64,000 nt of DNA, taken from the NCBI RefSeq assembly GCF_003952465.1, contig NZ_CP034448.1, positions 496,001 to 560,000 on the forward strand, in the 5' to 3' direction. This DNA comes from Mesorhizobium sp. M1B.F.Ca.ET.045.04.1.1. GTDB lineage: Bacteria; Pseudomonadota; Alphaproteobacteria; Rhizobiales; Rhizobiaceae. The position numbers were made by a program, and so were the translations under genes. The notes beneath the pieces are model-generated. The model ran no database searches. It was not told the origin of the DNA and saw nothing but the letters and a program-made list of their open reading frames with translations. Shown here in pieces: positions 1-8,855 of the stretch. Each line of letters opens with the position of its first letter. The first letter of the stretch is position 1.

Positions 1-86
1 TCGTCGGGGTCAGCAGCAATCTGTTTTTGAATTTCTGCCTCGCCCTCGTCGGCAAGCGGTCGAATGGGCGATTTACGGGTGCTCAT
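1..86 (-). CDS. brnA: BrnA-type antitoxin (partial, cut by window start)
   Basis: The first 28 codons of a small protein are visible on the minus strand, starting at an ATG at 86..84 and running off the window. The N-terminus has an acidic stretch ending in AADPD, as in BrnA antitoxins, which bind and neutralise BrnT RNases and autorepress the operon through a ribbon-helix-helix DNA-binding domain. That domain lies outside the window and cannot be checked. The start overlaps the end of brnT by 14 bases, so translation is probably coupled. The family call rests mainly on the brnT neighbour and the overlap. Confidence 0.6.
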   Translation of the reverse strand, partial: MSTRKSPIRPLADEGEAEIQKQIAADPD

Positions 87-327
87 ACGCTGACCTTTCC
101 TTTCGGCTGGCACGACGCATCGAGATCACCGAAATCGCTTCGGAACCAAGCGGCTTGAAAATAACGGCGAGGATGGTCTGCCTGAACTCGCCAATCGCCA
201 TTAACCGGCCAGCCTTGGCTGGAAGAACGATTGAAGTCGCAAAAAACTCGATATCGAAATCGGCGAAGTCTAGACCCCGGTTTTCGAGGTTCGTCACGCG
301 CTTCGGCTCATCTCAAACGATTTTCAG
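73..327 (-). pseudogene. brnT: BrnT-type RNase toxin, interrupted by an in-frame TGA at codon 5
   Basis: The minus-strand frame reads xKIV-stop-DEPKRVTNLENRGLDF and ends in ISMRRASRKERSAYEHP. This is the BrnT fold, a small ribonuclease normally paired with BrnA. Family members usually begin MKIVWDE. Here the first codon is CTG (327..325) and the expected Trp is TGA (315..313), consistent with a TGG to TGA change plus loss of the ATG. The rest of the frame (73..297) is open for 74 residues from a GTG at 297, which could still give an N-terminally shortened product. The catalytic R-x-S/T-R-x-E-R type C-terminus is intact. Most likely an inactivated or attenuated toxin; a sequencing error at one base is the alternative. 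Confidence 0.7.
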
Positions 328-507
328 GCGAGATCATCCCGTGCGTCTGCGTCGGGCCAAAGTGAATAAACGTAATACATAAATTAGTGCGGCAGCGCAA
401 GTTCGGAGTTGAATGATCAGGGCCGGTCCGCAGCATCATGACAGGTCGCATATTTCGCTGCGCCAGGTCGCGAATAGCGATTGAAAGTCACCTCTGGGCA
501 AGGCGTT
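328..507. other. Intergenic region, brnT to CocE hydrolase
   Basis: About 180 bases separating a minus-strand from a plus-strand gene. It should hold both promoters, but I see no clear sigma-70 box pair, repeat or small coding frame. Confidence 0.4.
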
Positions 508-2502
508 ATGCGCGCCATGAAAACCGTCACCAAATTCCCTCGAAAAGTCGTCGAATTTCCCGACATGGGCATCGTCATGCCGGACGGCTGCCGACTGTCG
601 GCGCGCATCTGGATGCCGGAGGACGCCTCCGACAAGCCGGTGCCGGCGATCCTCGAGCACCTACCCTACCGCAAGCGCGACGGCACCATCTTCCGCGATC
701 AGCTGACGCATCCCTATTTCGCCGGCCACGGCTACGCCTCGATCCGCGTCGACATGCGCGGCAACGGCGATTCCGAAGGTCTGATGGACGACGAATATTC
801 CGAGCAGGAACTGCAGGACGCCTGCGACGTCATCGCCTGGGCGGCCGCGCAGCCCTGGTGCAACGGCAATGTCGGCATGATGGGCATTTCCTGGGGCGGC
901 TTCAACTGCCTGCAGGTCGCGGCCAAGCGGCCGCCGGCGCTCAAGGCGGCGATCAGCCTCTGCTCGACCGTCGACCGCTATGCCGACGACATCCACTACA
1001 AGGGCGGCTGCCTGCTCTTGGAAAATTTCGGCTGGGCCTCGACGATGCTCTCCTATTCGTCGCGGCCGCCGGATCCGTTGATTGCCGGCGACAACCGCTG
1101 GCGCGACCTGTGGCTCACCCGGCTGGAGAACCAGCCGTTCCTCGCGCCGCTGTGGCTCAGCCACCAGCATCGCGACGCCTATTGGAAGCGCGGCTCGATC
1201 TGCGAGGATTTTTCTGCCGTCCGGGCGGCGGTGCTGTCGATCGGCGGCTGGCATGACGGCTACCGCAACACGATCTCCAACCTCGTCACCAACATCCGGT
1301 CGCCGGTCAAAGGCATCGTCGGCCCCTGGATCCACAAATACCCGCATTATGCGGGACCCAATCCAGCCATCGGCTTCCTGCAGGAGGCGCTGCGCTGGTG
1401 GGACCGCTGGCTGAAAGGTGCCGAGACCGGCGTCGAGGCCGACCCGGATTATCGCGCCTATGTCATGGACAGCGTGCGCCCGGCCCGCTGGCACCCGGAG
1501 CGGCCCGGCCGCTGGATTGCGGAACAGGAATGGCCGTCACCGAACATCAAGCTTGAAGCGATCGAGCTCATCCCGGACGGAGCCAAGCCTGCGATCGTCG
1601 CCTCGCCACAGAATTGCGGGCTCGCCGGCGGCGAATATTTTCCGTTCACCTTCGGTCCGGAGCTGCCGGGCGACCAACGGCCGGACGATGCGCTTTCGGT
1701 GTGCTTCGATCAGGCCGAGCTCGAGGAGGCGATCGACATCGTCGGCGCGCCGGAGGTCGAGGTCAGGCTTTCCTCGGACCGCCCGCAGGCCAACATCGCG
1801 GTGCGGCTCTGCGACGTGCATCCCGACGGAGCGTCGGAATTGATCTCCTATGGCGTGCTCAACCTCACGCATCGCAACTCGCACGAATTCCCGGAGGCGC
1901 TGGTGCCCGGCGAGACGGTTTCGGCCCGTGTCGTGCTCGACCAGTGCGCCTACCGGGTGCCGGCCGGCCATCGGCTGCGGGTCGCCGTTTCCAATGCCTA
2001 TTGGCCGATGATCTGGCCGTCGCCGGAGCCGGCGACGCTTGACTTGTCGAAGGCGACACTCAAGCTGCCGCTGCGTCCGCTGGCGACAGGCGACGAGGTC
2101 TCGTTCGCCGAACCGGAAGGCGCCACGCCCTGGGCGACCGAGACGATCAGGCCCACCAATTCCGAGCGCCATGTCGACCGCGACGAGAAGACCGGCGTCG
2201 TCACGCTTTCCATAACGGACGATTTCGGCGAGGTGCGCGACCTCGCGCATGGGCTCGTCCATGGCAGCATCGTCAGGGAGACATGGGCGATCCACCCCGA
2301 CGATCCGCTGTCGGCCATGGGCAGCACGCATTGGACGCAGACCTTCTCGCGAAATGAATGGTCGGTGCGAACCGAAACTTTTGCCGACATGCGCTCAGAC
2401 GCGCAGAATTTCATCGTCAGCGCCAGAATCGAGGCCTATGAGGGTGAGAAGCTGGTGTTCGAGCGCGATTTCGAGCAGGCGATACCGCGCGCCCTCCTTT
2501 GA
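508..2502 (+). CDS. CocE/NonD family hydrolase (X-Pro dipeptidyl-peptidase-like acylase)
   Basis: A 664-residue protein of the CocE/NonD (S15) alpha/beta-hydrolase family, which cleaves ester or amide bonds of acylated substrates. The nucleophile elbow GISWGG places the catalytic Ser at about residue 118, preceded by the family motif RVDMRGNGDSEG. A C-terminal beta-rich jelly-roll region (from about residue 370) is typical of the X-Pro peptidase C-terminal domain. No signal peptide is seen, so it is probably cytoplasmic. I chose the ATG at 508 because an AAGG lies 4-5 bases upstream; a TTG at 481 and an ATG at 517 are alternatives. It lies 149 bases upstream of a peptide-type ABC importer in the same direction, which suggests it processes the imported compound. 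The true substrate is unknown. Confidence 0.85.
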   Translation: MRAMKTVTKFPRKVVEFPDMGIVMPDGCRLSARIWMPEDASDKPVPAILEHLPYRKRDGTIFRDQLTHPYFAGHGYASIRVDMRGNGDSEGLMDDEYSEQELQDACDVIAWAAAQPWCNGNVGMMGISWGGFNCLQVAAKRPPALKAAISLCSTVDRYADDIHYKGGCLLLENFGWASTMLSYSSRPPDPLIAGDNRWRDLWLTRLENQPFLAPLWLSHQHRDAYWKRGSICEDFSAVRAAVLSIGGWHDGYRNTISNLVTNIRSPVKGIVGPWIHKYPHYAGPNPAIGFLQEALRWWDRWLKGAETGVEADPDYRAYVMDSVRPARWHPERPGRWIAEQEWPSPNIKLEAIELIPDGAKPAIVASPQNCGLAGGEYFPFTFGPELPGDQRPDDALSVCFDQAELEEAIDIVGAPEVEVRLSSDRPQANIAVRLCDVHPDGASELISYGVLNLTHRNSHEFPEALVPGETVSARVVLDQCAYRVPAGHRLRVAVSNAYWPMIWPSPEPATLDLSKATLKLPLRPLATGDEVSFAEPEGATPWATETIRPTNSERHVDRDEKTGVVTLSITDDFGEVRDLAHGLVHGSIVRETWAIHPDDPLSAMGSTHWTQTFSRNEWSVRTETFADMRSDAQNFIVSARIEAYEGEKLVFERDFEQAIPRALL

Positions 2503-2651
2503 GCGCAGGCAAGATTGGTCCAAATGCGAAGTGCCATTTACGCCACGGCATGTCGCATTCGGTCTTGCTTACAGCTTTCCCTTACGGTCATTATCTCCTC
2601 CAATAAGCAGAAACGACCGCAAGGTCGAACCATCAGAGTGAGGAACCCATA

Positions 2652-4238
2652 ATGACAAATGAACTCGACTATCTCAGCCGTCGCGTCGCCGCCGGCAAGC
2701 TCAGCCGTCGCGACTTCCTTGGCCGCGCCGCCGCGCTCGGCGTCGCCGCGCCCTTCGCCAATTCGCTGCTTTCGAGCGCAGCCCGCGCCGCCGGCCCGGT
2801 CAAGGGCGGCACGCTGAAGGCCGGCCTGGTCGGCGGTGAATCCACCAACAGCCTCGATCCGGCACTGATGATGACGCAGGTGCCGTTCGCCTTCGGCAAA
2901 TGCTGGGGCGAAATGATCGTCGAGCTGTCGCCCGACGGCAAGCTCGAGAACCGCATCGCCGAAGAGATCGGCTCTTCGGACGACGCCAAGGTCTGGACGC
3001 TGAAGATCCGCGACGGCGTCGAATTCCACAACGGCAAGACGGTGACCGCCGAGGACGTCGCCGCGACGCTCGAACGTCATTCGGACGAGAAGTCCAAATC
3101 CGGCGCGCTGGGCTATATGAAGGGCATCGACACCATCAAGGCCAGCGGCAAGGAAGTGGTGCTGACGCTGAAGGAGGCCAACGCGGACCTTCCGTATCTC
3201 CTCAGCGACTACCACCTGATCGTCCAGCCGAACGGCGGCAAGGACAAGCCCGATGCCGGCATCGGCGCCGGCCCCTACAAGGTCAAGGTCAACGAGCCCG
3301 GCGTGCGCCATGTCGGCGAGCGCTTCGCCAATTACTGGCAGGGCGACAAGATGGGCCACGCCGACCAGATCGAAGTCGTCGTCATCAACGACGCGACGGC
3401 GCGCACGGCGGCCCTGCAGGGCGGCCAGGTCAACATGATCAACCGCGTCGAGCCGAAGATCGTCGATCTCATCAAGCGCGTGCCGGGCGTCACCATCCGC
3501 AACCATTCGGGACCCGGCCACTACGTGTTCATCATGCATTGCAACACGGCGCCGTTCGACAACAACGACCTCAGGATGGCGCTGAAGCTGGCGATCGACC
3601 GCGAGGAGATGCTGAACAAGGTGTTGCGCGGCTACGGCTCGCTCGGCAACGACTTCCCGATCAACGCCTCCTACCCGCTGTTCACCGAGATCGAGCAGCG
3701 CAAGTATGATCCCGACAAGGCCAAGTTCCACTACAAGAAGTCGGGCCACGACGGTTCGGTCCTGCTCAGGACCTCGGACGTCGCCTTCCCCGGCGCCGTC
3801 GATGCGGCGCAACTCTATCAGCAGAGCGCGGCCAAGGCCGGCATCAAGCTGGAGATCAAGCGCGAGCCGGGCGACGGCTACTGGAACGAAGTCTGGAACA
3901 AGCAGCCCTTCTGCGCCTCCTACTGGGGCGGCCGCTCGACCCAGGACCAGATGTACTCGACCGCCTATCTGTCGACGGCCGACTGGAACGACACCCGCTT
4001 CAAGCGTCCGGACTTCGACAAGATGGTGCTTGCGGCGCGCGCCGAGCTCGACGAGGCCAAGCGCAAGCAGATGTACCATGACATGGGCGTCATGGTACGC
4101 GACGAGGGCGGCCTGATCCTGCCGATGTTCAATCAGTTCATCGACGCAACCGGTCCCAAGGTCGCCGGCTGGGTGGACGATCCGCATCAGGAGCTGAGCA
4201 ACGGCTACGCTTTGGCGAAGTGCTGGCTCGAAGCCTGA
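2652..4238 (+). CDS. ABC transporter substrate-binding protein, family 5 (DppA/OppA-like), Tat-exported
   Basis: A 528-residue periplasmic binding protein of the peptide/opine/nickel class (SBP_bac_5). The N-terminus has a twin-arginine motif, SRRDFLG at residues 18-24, then an Ala-rich hydrophobic stretch and an Ala-x-Ala type cleavage region near residue 47, so it is probably exported folded through Tat. The family core is recognisable from LDPALMM through VEFHNGKTVTAEDVAATLERH and the DNNDLRMALKLAIDREEM segment. Length fits the family. It is followed at 16 and 13 base gaps by two permeases and then a double ATPase, a complete importer. The ligand cannot be read from sequence; the neighbouring CocE hydrolase and phosphodiesterase suggest an acylated or phosphorylated small molecule or peptide. 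Confidence 0.9.
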   Translation: MTNELDYLSRRVAAGKLSRRDFLGRAAALGVAAPFANSLLSSAARAAGPVKGGTLKAGLVGGESTNSLDPALMMTQVPFAFGKCWGEMIVELSPDGKLENRIAEEIGSSDDAKVWTLKIRDGVEFHNGKTVTAEDVAATLERHSDEKSKSGALGYMKGIDTIKASGKEVVLTLKEANADLPYLLSDYHLIVQPNGGKDKPDAGIGAGPYKVKVNEPGVRHVGERFANYWQGDKMGHADQIEVVVINDATARTAALQGGQVNMINRVEPKIVDLIKRVPGVTIRNHSGPGHYVFIMHCNTAPFDNNDLRMALKLAIDREEMLNKVLRGYGSLGNDFPINASYPLFTEIEQRKYDPDKAKFHYKKSGHDGSVLLRTSDVAFPGAVDAAQLYQQSAAKAGIKLEIKREPGDGYWNEVWNKQPFCASYWGGRSTQDQMYSTAYLSTADWNDTRFKRPDFDKMVLAARAELDEAKRKQMYHDMGVMVRDEGGLILPMFNQFIDATGPKVAGWVDDPHQELSNGYALAKCWLEA

Positions 4239-4254
4239 GCACGGCCTTGCGGAG

Positions 4255-5214
4255 ATGTCCTCGCCCATCGTGAAACTGGTGGCCCAGCGCATCGCGCTGG
4301 GCATCCTCCTTCTGCTGGCCGTTTCGGTCCTGATCTTCGCCGGCACCCAGATCCTGCCCGGCGACGTCGCGCAAGCCATTCTCGGACAGTCGGCGACGCC
4401 GGAGTCGCTCGCCAATTTGCGCGAGCAGCTCGGGCTCAACCAGCCCGCCTATATCCGCTATTTCCACTGGCTGGGCGGCGTGCTCACCGGCGACCTCGGC
4501 ACCGCCATGTCGAGCGGGCAGGACATCGCGACCTCGATCAAGGATCGGCTCTGGAACACGCTGTTCCTGGCTTTCTGGGCGGCGATCGTGGCCATTCCGC
4601 TGGCCATCACGCTCGGCCTGATCGCGGTGCGCTACCGCAATGGTTGGGTCGACAAGCTGATTTCCGGGGTGGCGCTCGCCTCGACCTCCTTTCCGGAATT
4701 CTTCATCGGCTATCTGCTGGTCTTCTACTTCGCGGTCCAGCACCAGTGGTTCCCGGCAATCTCGACCGTCTATGAGGGAATGTCCTTGGGCGAACGCCTG
4801 CAGGCTATCGCGCTGCCGGCGGCGGCACTGACGCTGGTGGTGCTCGCCCACATGATGCGCATGACGCGCGCGGCGATCCTCAACGTCATGCAGTCGGCCT
4901 ATGTCGAGACGGCGGAACTCAAGGGCCTTTCGGCCTTCGCGGTCATCCGCAAGCATGCCTTCCCGAACGCGATCGCGCCGATCATCAACGTCGTGATGCT
5001 CAATCTGGCCTACCTCGTCGTCGGCGTCGTCGTCGTCGAAGTGATCTTCGTTTATCCAGGCATGGGCCAGTACCTCGTCGACCATGTCACCAAGCGCGAC
5101 GTTCCGGTCGTCCAGGCGGTCGGCCTGATCTTCGCGGCCGTCTATATCAGCCTCAACATCATCGCGGACATCGCAGCGATCGTCGCCAATCCGCGGCTCA
5201 GGCATCCGAAGTAG
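4255..5214 (+). CDS. ABC transporter permease, DppB/OppB family
   Basis: A 319-residue inner-membrane permease with about six hydrophobic segments, starting with an N-terminal helix (LALGILLLLAVSVLIFAG on the published reading) typical of DppB/OppB. The cytoplasmic coupling loop (EAA motif) is seen around VETAELKGLSAFAVIRKHAF. It forms the heterodimeric channel with the next gene. It starts 16 bases after the binding-protein stop and is preceded by a GGAG; the gap of 13 bases to the next permease fits one transcript. Confidence 0.9.
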   Translation: MSSPIVKLVAQRIALGILLLLAVSVLIFAGTQILPGDVAQAILGQSATPESLANLREQLGLNQPAYIRYFHWLGGVLTGDLGTAMSSGQDIATSIKDRLWNTLFLAFWAAIVAIPLAITLGLIAVRYRNGWVDKLISGVALASTSFPEFFIGYLLVFYFAVQHQWFPAISTVYEGMSLGERLQAIALPAAALTLVVLAHMMRMTRAAILNVMQSAYVETAELKGLSAFAVIRKHAFPNAIAPIINVVMLNLAYLVVGVVVVEVIFVYPGMGQYLVDHVTKRDVPVVQAVGLIFAAVYISLNIIADIAAIVANPRLRHPK

Positions 5215-5227
5215 GGGGGCGGCCGAT

Positions 5228-6055
5228 ATGCTCGATATCAGACGCATCCCCATAGCGGCGCTGATCGGCATTGTGCTGACGACGCTCTTCGTGCTGGCGG
5301 CGGTCTTCGCACCATGGATCGCCCCGCACGGCAATGCCGAGATCGTCAGCGACGTCCCTTGGGAACCGATGTCATCAGTGCACTGGCTGGGCACCGACAA
5401 TCTCGGTCGCGATCTGTTGTCCCGCATGATCTACGGCGCCCGCATAACGCTGTTCATCGCGGTGCTGGCGACGGCGCTATCCTTCTCGCTCGGCGCCATC
5501 CTCGGCTTCTCGGCGGCGGTGTTCGGCGGCTGGTACGACACGATCCTGTCGCGTCTCGTCGACCTCTTGATGTCGATCCCGACGCTGATCATGGGTCTCG
5601 TCGTGCTGTCGGTGCTGCCTTCCAACCTAGTGACGCTGATCCTGGTCATGGGCATCCTCGATTCGACTCGCGTCTATCGCCTGTCGCGCGCGGTCGCCGT
5701 CGACATCAACGTCATGGACTATGTCGAGGCCGCCAAACTGCGCGGCGAAGGCAGTGGCTGGATCATCTTCCGCGAGATCCTGCCCAACGCGCTGTCGCCG
5801 CTGGTCTCCGAACTCGGCCTGCGCTTCATCTATGCCGTGCTATTCCTGTCGACCTTGTCGTTCCTCGGCCTCGGCGTGCAGCCGCCGGATGCCGACTGGG
5901 GCGGCATGGTGAAGGAGAACAAGGACGGCATCGTCTTCGGGATTCCGGCGGCGCTCATCCCGGCTGCGGCGATCGCAGCATTGGCGATCTCGGTCAATCT
6001 CGTCGCCGACTGGGTGCTCAACCGCACGACAAGCCTGAAGGGAGGACGCGGCTGA
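5228..6055 (+). CDS. ABC transporter permease, DppC/OppC family
   Basis: A 275-residue permease with an N-terminal helix and the DppC hallmark HWLGTDNLGRDLLSRMIYGAR near residue 60. The EAA coupling loop is VEAAKLRGEGSGWIIFREIL. It pairs with the preceding DppB-type subunit. Its stop codon overlaps the start of the ATPase gene by one base (TGATG), so the two are translationally coupled. A GGGGGG-rich Shine-Dalgarno-like stretch lies just upstream of the ATG. Confidence 0.9.
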   Translation: MLDIRRIPIAALIGIVLTTLFVLAAVFAPWIAPHGNAEIVSDVPWEPMSSVHWLGTDNLGRDLLSRMIYGARITLFIAVLATALSFSLGAILGFSAAVFGGWYDTILSRLVDLLMSIPTLIMGLVVLSVLPSNLVTLILVMGILDSTRVYRLSRAVAVDINVMDYVEAAKLRGEGSGWIIFREILPNALSPLVSELGLRFIYAVLFLSTLSFLGLGVQPPDADWGGMVKENKDGIVFGIPAALIPAAAIAALAISVNLVADWVLNRTTSLKGGRG

Positions 6056-7710
6056 TGGCTGACGGCAAGGCAAAGTCCACCCCCCTCCTCGACATCCGCA
6101 ACCTGCGCATCGAAGCGACGGTCTACCCGCCCGGCGAAGCGCCGAAGACGATCACGCTTGTCCACGACGTCTCGCTGACGCTGGAAAAGGGCAAGGTGCT
6201 CGGGCTGATCGGCGAATCCGGCGCCGGCAAGTCGACCATCGGCCTGTCTTCGATGGGCTATGGCCGCGGCGGCGTGCGCATCACCGGCGGCGAGGTCATC
6301 CTCAACGGTCGCGACATCCTGAAGGGAGGCAAGGAGGGTTTCCGCAGGCTGCGCGGCCGCGAAGTCTGCTATGTCGCCCAGTCGGCGGCGGCGGCCTTCA
6401 ATCCGGCGCACCGGCTGATGGACCAGGTGGTGGAGGCCTCGCTCCTGCATGGCACCGCAACCCGGGCCGAGGCCGAGAAACGCGCCGTCGCCCTGTTCAA
6501 GAAGCTCAGCCTGCCCAACCCTGAGACGATCGGCCAGCGCTTCCCGCATCAGGTGTCCGGCGGACAGTTGCAGCGCGTGATGACGGCCATGGCGCTCTGC
6601 TCCGAGCCTGACCTGATCGTCTTCGACGAGCCGACCACGGCGCTCGACGTGACGACGCAGATCGACGTGCTGTCGGCGATCAAGGACGCCATCCGCGACA
6701 CCCATGTGGCAGCTTTATACATCACCCACGACCTCGCCGTCGTCGCCCAGGTGTCGGACGAGATCATGGTGCTGCGCCACGGCCGGCTGGTCGAATGGGG
6801 CGGCACCCGCCAGATCATCAAGGAGCCGCGCCAGGAATACACCAACGCACTCGTCTCCGTGCATGAGATCGAGCACCAGGAGCAACAGCCCGGCACAGCG
6901 CCGGTGCTGTCGGTGAAGAACGTGACGGCAGCCTATGGCGGCGGCCACGTCAAGGTGCTGAAGAACGTGTCGGTCGACATCTATCCGGGCCAGACCTTGG
7001 CCGTCGTCGGGGAATCCGGCTCCGGCAAGTCGACGCTGGCGCGAGCGATCACCGGCCTGCTGCCGCCCGAGCAGGGCAACGTCGTCTTCGACGGCCGCAC
7101 ACTCGGCAACAGGCTTTCGGACAGGCCGAAGGAGGACCTGCGCCAGCTGCAGATGATCTACCAGATGGCCGACGTGGCAATGAACCCGCGCCAGACGGTG
7201 GGCACGATCATCGGCCGGCCGCTGGAATTCTATTTCGGCATGAAGGGCCGCGAGCGCGACAAGCGCGTTGCCGAGCTGCTCGACGAGATCGAGATGGGCA
7301 AGGGCTTCATCGACCGCTATCCGGCCGAGCTTTCCGGCGGCCAGAAGCAGCGCGTCTGCATCGCCCGCTCGCTCGCCGCCAAGCCTAAGCTGATCATCTG
7401 CGACGAGGTGACGTCGGCGCTCGACCCGCTGGTCGCGCACGGCATCCTCGAGCTCCTGCTCAATCTGCAGCAGGTCGAGAAAGTGGCTTACCTCTTCATT
7501 ACCCACGACCTCGCGACGGTGAAGTCGATCGCCGATTCGATCGCGGTCATGTATCGCGGCGAGGTGGTCCGCTACGGCTCCAAGAGCAAGGTGCTGACAC
7601 CGCCCTTCGACGCCTACACCGACCTTCTGCTGTCCTCCGTTCCCGAAATGGAGATCGGCTGGCTGGAGAAGGCCATCGCCGGCCGGCGCATGGAGAGCGC
7701 CGGCAACTGA
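6055..7710 (+). CDS. ABC transporter double ATP-binding protein (DppD-DppF fusion type)
   Basis: A 551-residue cytoplasmic ATPase with two nucleotide-binding domains in one chain. Domain 1 has Walker A GESGAGKST near residue 53, signature VSGGQ near 167 and Walker B VFDEPTTALD near 188-199. Domain 2 has Walker A GESGSGKST near 320, signature LSGGQ near 426 and Walker B ICDEVTSALD. It replaces the separate DppD and DppF proteins and powers the upstream permease pair. I chose the ATG at 6055 because it overlaps the DppC stop as TGATG; the open frame extends upstream only through coding sequence of the permease in another frame. The final gene of the importer proper. Confidence 0.92.
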   Translation: MADGKAKSTPLLDIRNLRIEATVYPPGEAPKTITLVHDVSLTLEKGKVLGLIGESGAGKSTIGLSSMGYGRGGVRITGGEVILNGRDILKGGKEGFRRLRGREVCYVAQSAAAAFNPAHRLMDQVVEASLLHGTATRAEAEKRAVALFKKLSLPNPETIGQRFPHQVSGGQLQRVMTAMALCSEPDLIVFDEPTTALDVTTQIDVLSAIKDAIRDTHVAALYITHDLAVVAQVSDEIMVLRHGRLVEWGGTRQIIKEPRQEYTNALVSVHEIEHQEQQPGTAPVLSVKNVTAAYGGGHVKVLKNVSVDIYPGQTLAVVGESGSGKSTLARAITGLLPPEQGNVVFDGRTLGNRLSDRPKEDLRQLQMIYQMADVAMNPRQTVGTIIGRPLEFYFGMKGRERDKRVAELLDEIEMGKGFIDRYPAELSGGQKQRVCIARSLAAKPKLIICDEVTSALDPLVAHGILELLLNLQQVEKVAYLFITHDLATVKSIADSIAVMYRGEVVRYGSKSKVLTPPFDAYTDLLLSSVPEMEIGWLEKAIAGRRMESAGN

Positions 7711-7737
7711 GCTCTTTTCCTCTTTTCCGCGCTTCTG

Positions 7738-7762
7738 GGGCTTGGCCGGACCGGCCAAGCCC
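7738..7762 (+). terminator. GC-rich perfect hairpin between ATPase and phosphodiesterase genes
   Basis: A 25-base odd palindrome (12-base arms GGGCTTGGCCGG / CCGGCCAAGCCC around one A). No run of T follows, so it is a weak candidate for intrinsic termination and could instead be a transcript-stabilising stem between the importer genes and the downstream phosphodiesterase. Confidence 0.45.
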
Positions 7763-7803
7763 TCGATTCTGATCCCTCCGGCAAGACTGCGTGGAGCCCG
7801 CCC

Positions 7804-8643
7804 GTGGCGCTCAAATCCAAATTGCTGCTCATCATCCTCGACGGCGTGCCCTACCGGAACTGGCGCCGGCTGATGGGCAATCTCGAAGGCTGGGCGCAGT
7901 CAGGCGAGGCGCAAGTGTGGAAGATGCGCTCAGTGCTGCCGTCGACCTCGGCCTGCTGCTATGCCTCGATCCACACCGGGGTCGCGCCGCAGGTGCATGG
8001 CATCCTGTCGAACGAGAACCGGTTCCGCGTCACGCAGCCGGATATCTTCTCGGAGGTCAGCATGGCCGGCGGCAAGACCGGCGCGGTGACCCATTCCTAC
8101 TGGTCGGAATTCTTCCGCTCCCATCCGTTCGATCTCGTGGAAGACATGGAGTTCGACGAGCCCGGCGGGCCGATCACACATGGCCGCTTCCACACCATGA
8201 CCGGCTACAATCTCAAAAACCAGATGACGCCGAGCGATGTCGACCTGTTCGCGACGCTGACCATGCTGACCCGCCGCCACGGCATCGACTACGGCATTCT
8301 GCACACCTGCACGCTGGACTCGATGGGCCACCGCTTCGGCCACGACTGCCACGAGATGGACCATGCCTGCTACGCGATGGACGGCATGCTCGCCGCCTTC
8401 CTGCCCGGCTGGCGCGAAGTCGGCTACGAAGTGATCGTCACCGCCGACCACGGCCAGACGAACCGCGGCCATCACGGCGGGCATGATGACGAGATGCAGG
8501 ATTTCGCGCTCTATTATTTCGGCCCGGCAAAGGGTCCCGAGGCCGGCACGCTGCTCGACCAGTTGCAGCTCGCGCCGACGGTGCTGAGCCGGCTCGGCGT
8601 GCAGACACCGGCGACGATGAAGGCGAAGGTGTTCTTGGTTTAG
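7804..8643 (+). CDS. Alkaline phosphatase superfamily protein (type I phosphodiesterase / nucleotide pyrophosphatase-like)
   Basis: A 279-residue protein of the alkaline-phosphatase fold. Metal and nucleophile motifs in order: LLIILDGVPY (Asp 13), STSACCYASIHTG (nucleophile region), DSMGHRFGHD, TADHGQTNRG and GHHGG, matching the two-metal site of phosphodiesterase/nucleotide pyrophosphatases. No signal peptide is seen. The start is a GTG at 7804. It follows the ABC importer by about 90 bases in the same direction and may act on the imported compound, for example by removing a phosphate or phosphoester group. The exact substrate is not recognisable. Confidence 0.8.
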   Translation: MALKSKLLLIILDGVPYRNWRRLMGNLEGWAQSGEAQVWKMRSVLPSTSACCYASIHTGVAPQVHGILSNENRFRVTQPDIFSEVSMAGGKTGAVTHSYWSEFFRSHPFDLVEDMEFDEPGGPITHGRFHTMTGYNLKNQMTPSDVDLFATLTMLTRRHGIDYGILHTCTLDSMGHRFGHDCHEMDHACYAMDGMLAAFLPGWREVGYEVIVTADHGQTNRGHHGGHDDEMQDFALYYFGPAKGPEAGTLLDQLQLAPTVLSRLGVQTPATMKAKVFLV

Positions 8644-8795
8644 CTCCCCTTCTCCCCCTGTGGGAGAAGGTGTCGCCGAAGGCGACGGATGAGGGGTGTT
8701 CCAGGGACCACCAACGTCTCACTCCGCTGGAACACCCCTCATCCGTCTCGGCGCTGCGCGCCGATCCACCTTCCCCCACAAGGGGGGAAGGGGAA
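8644..8795. repeat. Intergenic palindromic repeat (CTCCCC type), copy 1
   Basis: About 150 bases with imperfect inverted ends (CTCCCCTTCTCCCC near 8645 against GGGGGGAAGGGG near 8781-8793), inner paired segments GATGAGGGGTG / CACCCCTCATC and a central TGTTCCAG / CTGGAACA pair. The same kind of element, with related but not identical arms, occurs at 11611, 30976, 33028 and 42419. It fills the gap between the phosphodiesterase stop and the sigma-factor gene and could fold into a long stem in the transcript. Confidence 0.8.
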
Positions 8796-8855
8796 GACCC
8801 AGCCCTCTGGCAACGCTTCCTTTCTTCGGCTAGCTTCCGAATTCCTTGGCGGAGG

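Noticed and set aside
155..382. 75-codon plus-strand frame opposite brnT
   Set aside because: Antisense to the BrnT frame, which has clear family similarity; no ribosome-binding site.
2538..4439. 633-codon open frame on the minus strand
   Set aside because: Fully antisense to the binding-protein gene; Val/Asp/Arg-rich composition typical of the complement of GC-rich coding DNA, no domain and no ribosome-binding site.
5314..6054. Long N-terminal extension of the double ATPase
   Set aside because: It is the permease gene read in another frame; the TGATG overlap gives a natural start at 6055.
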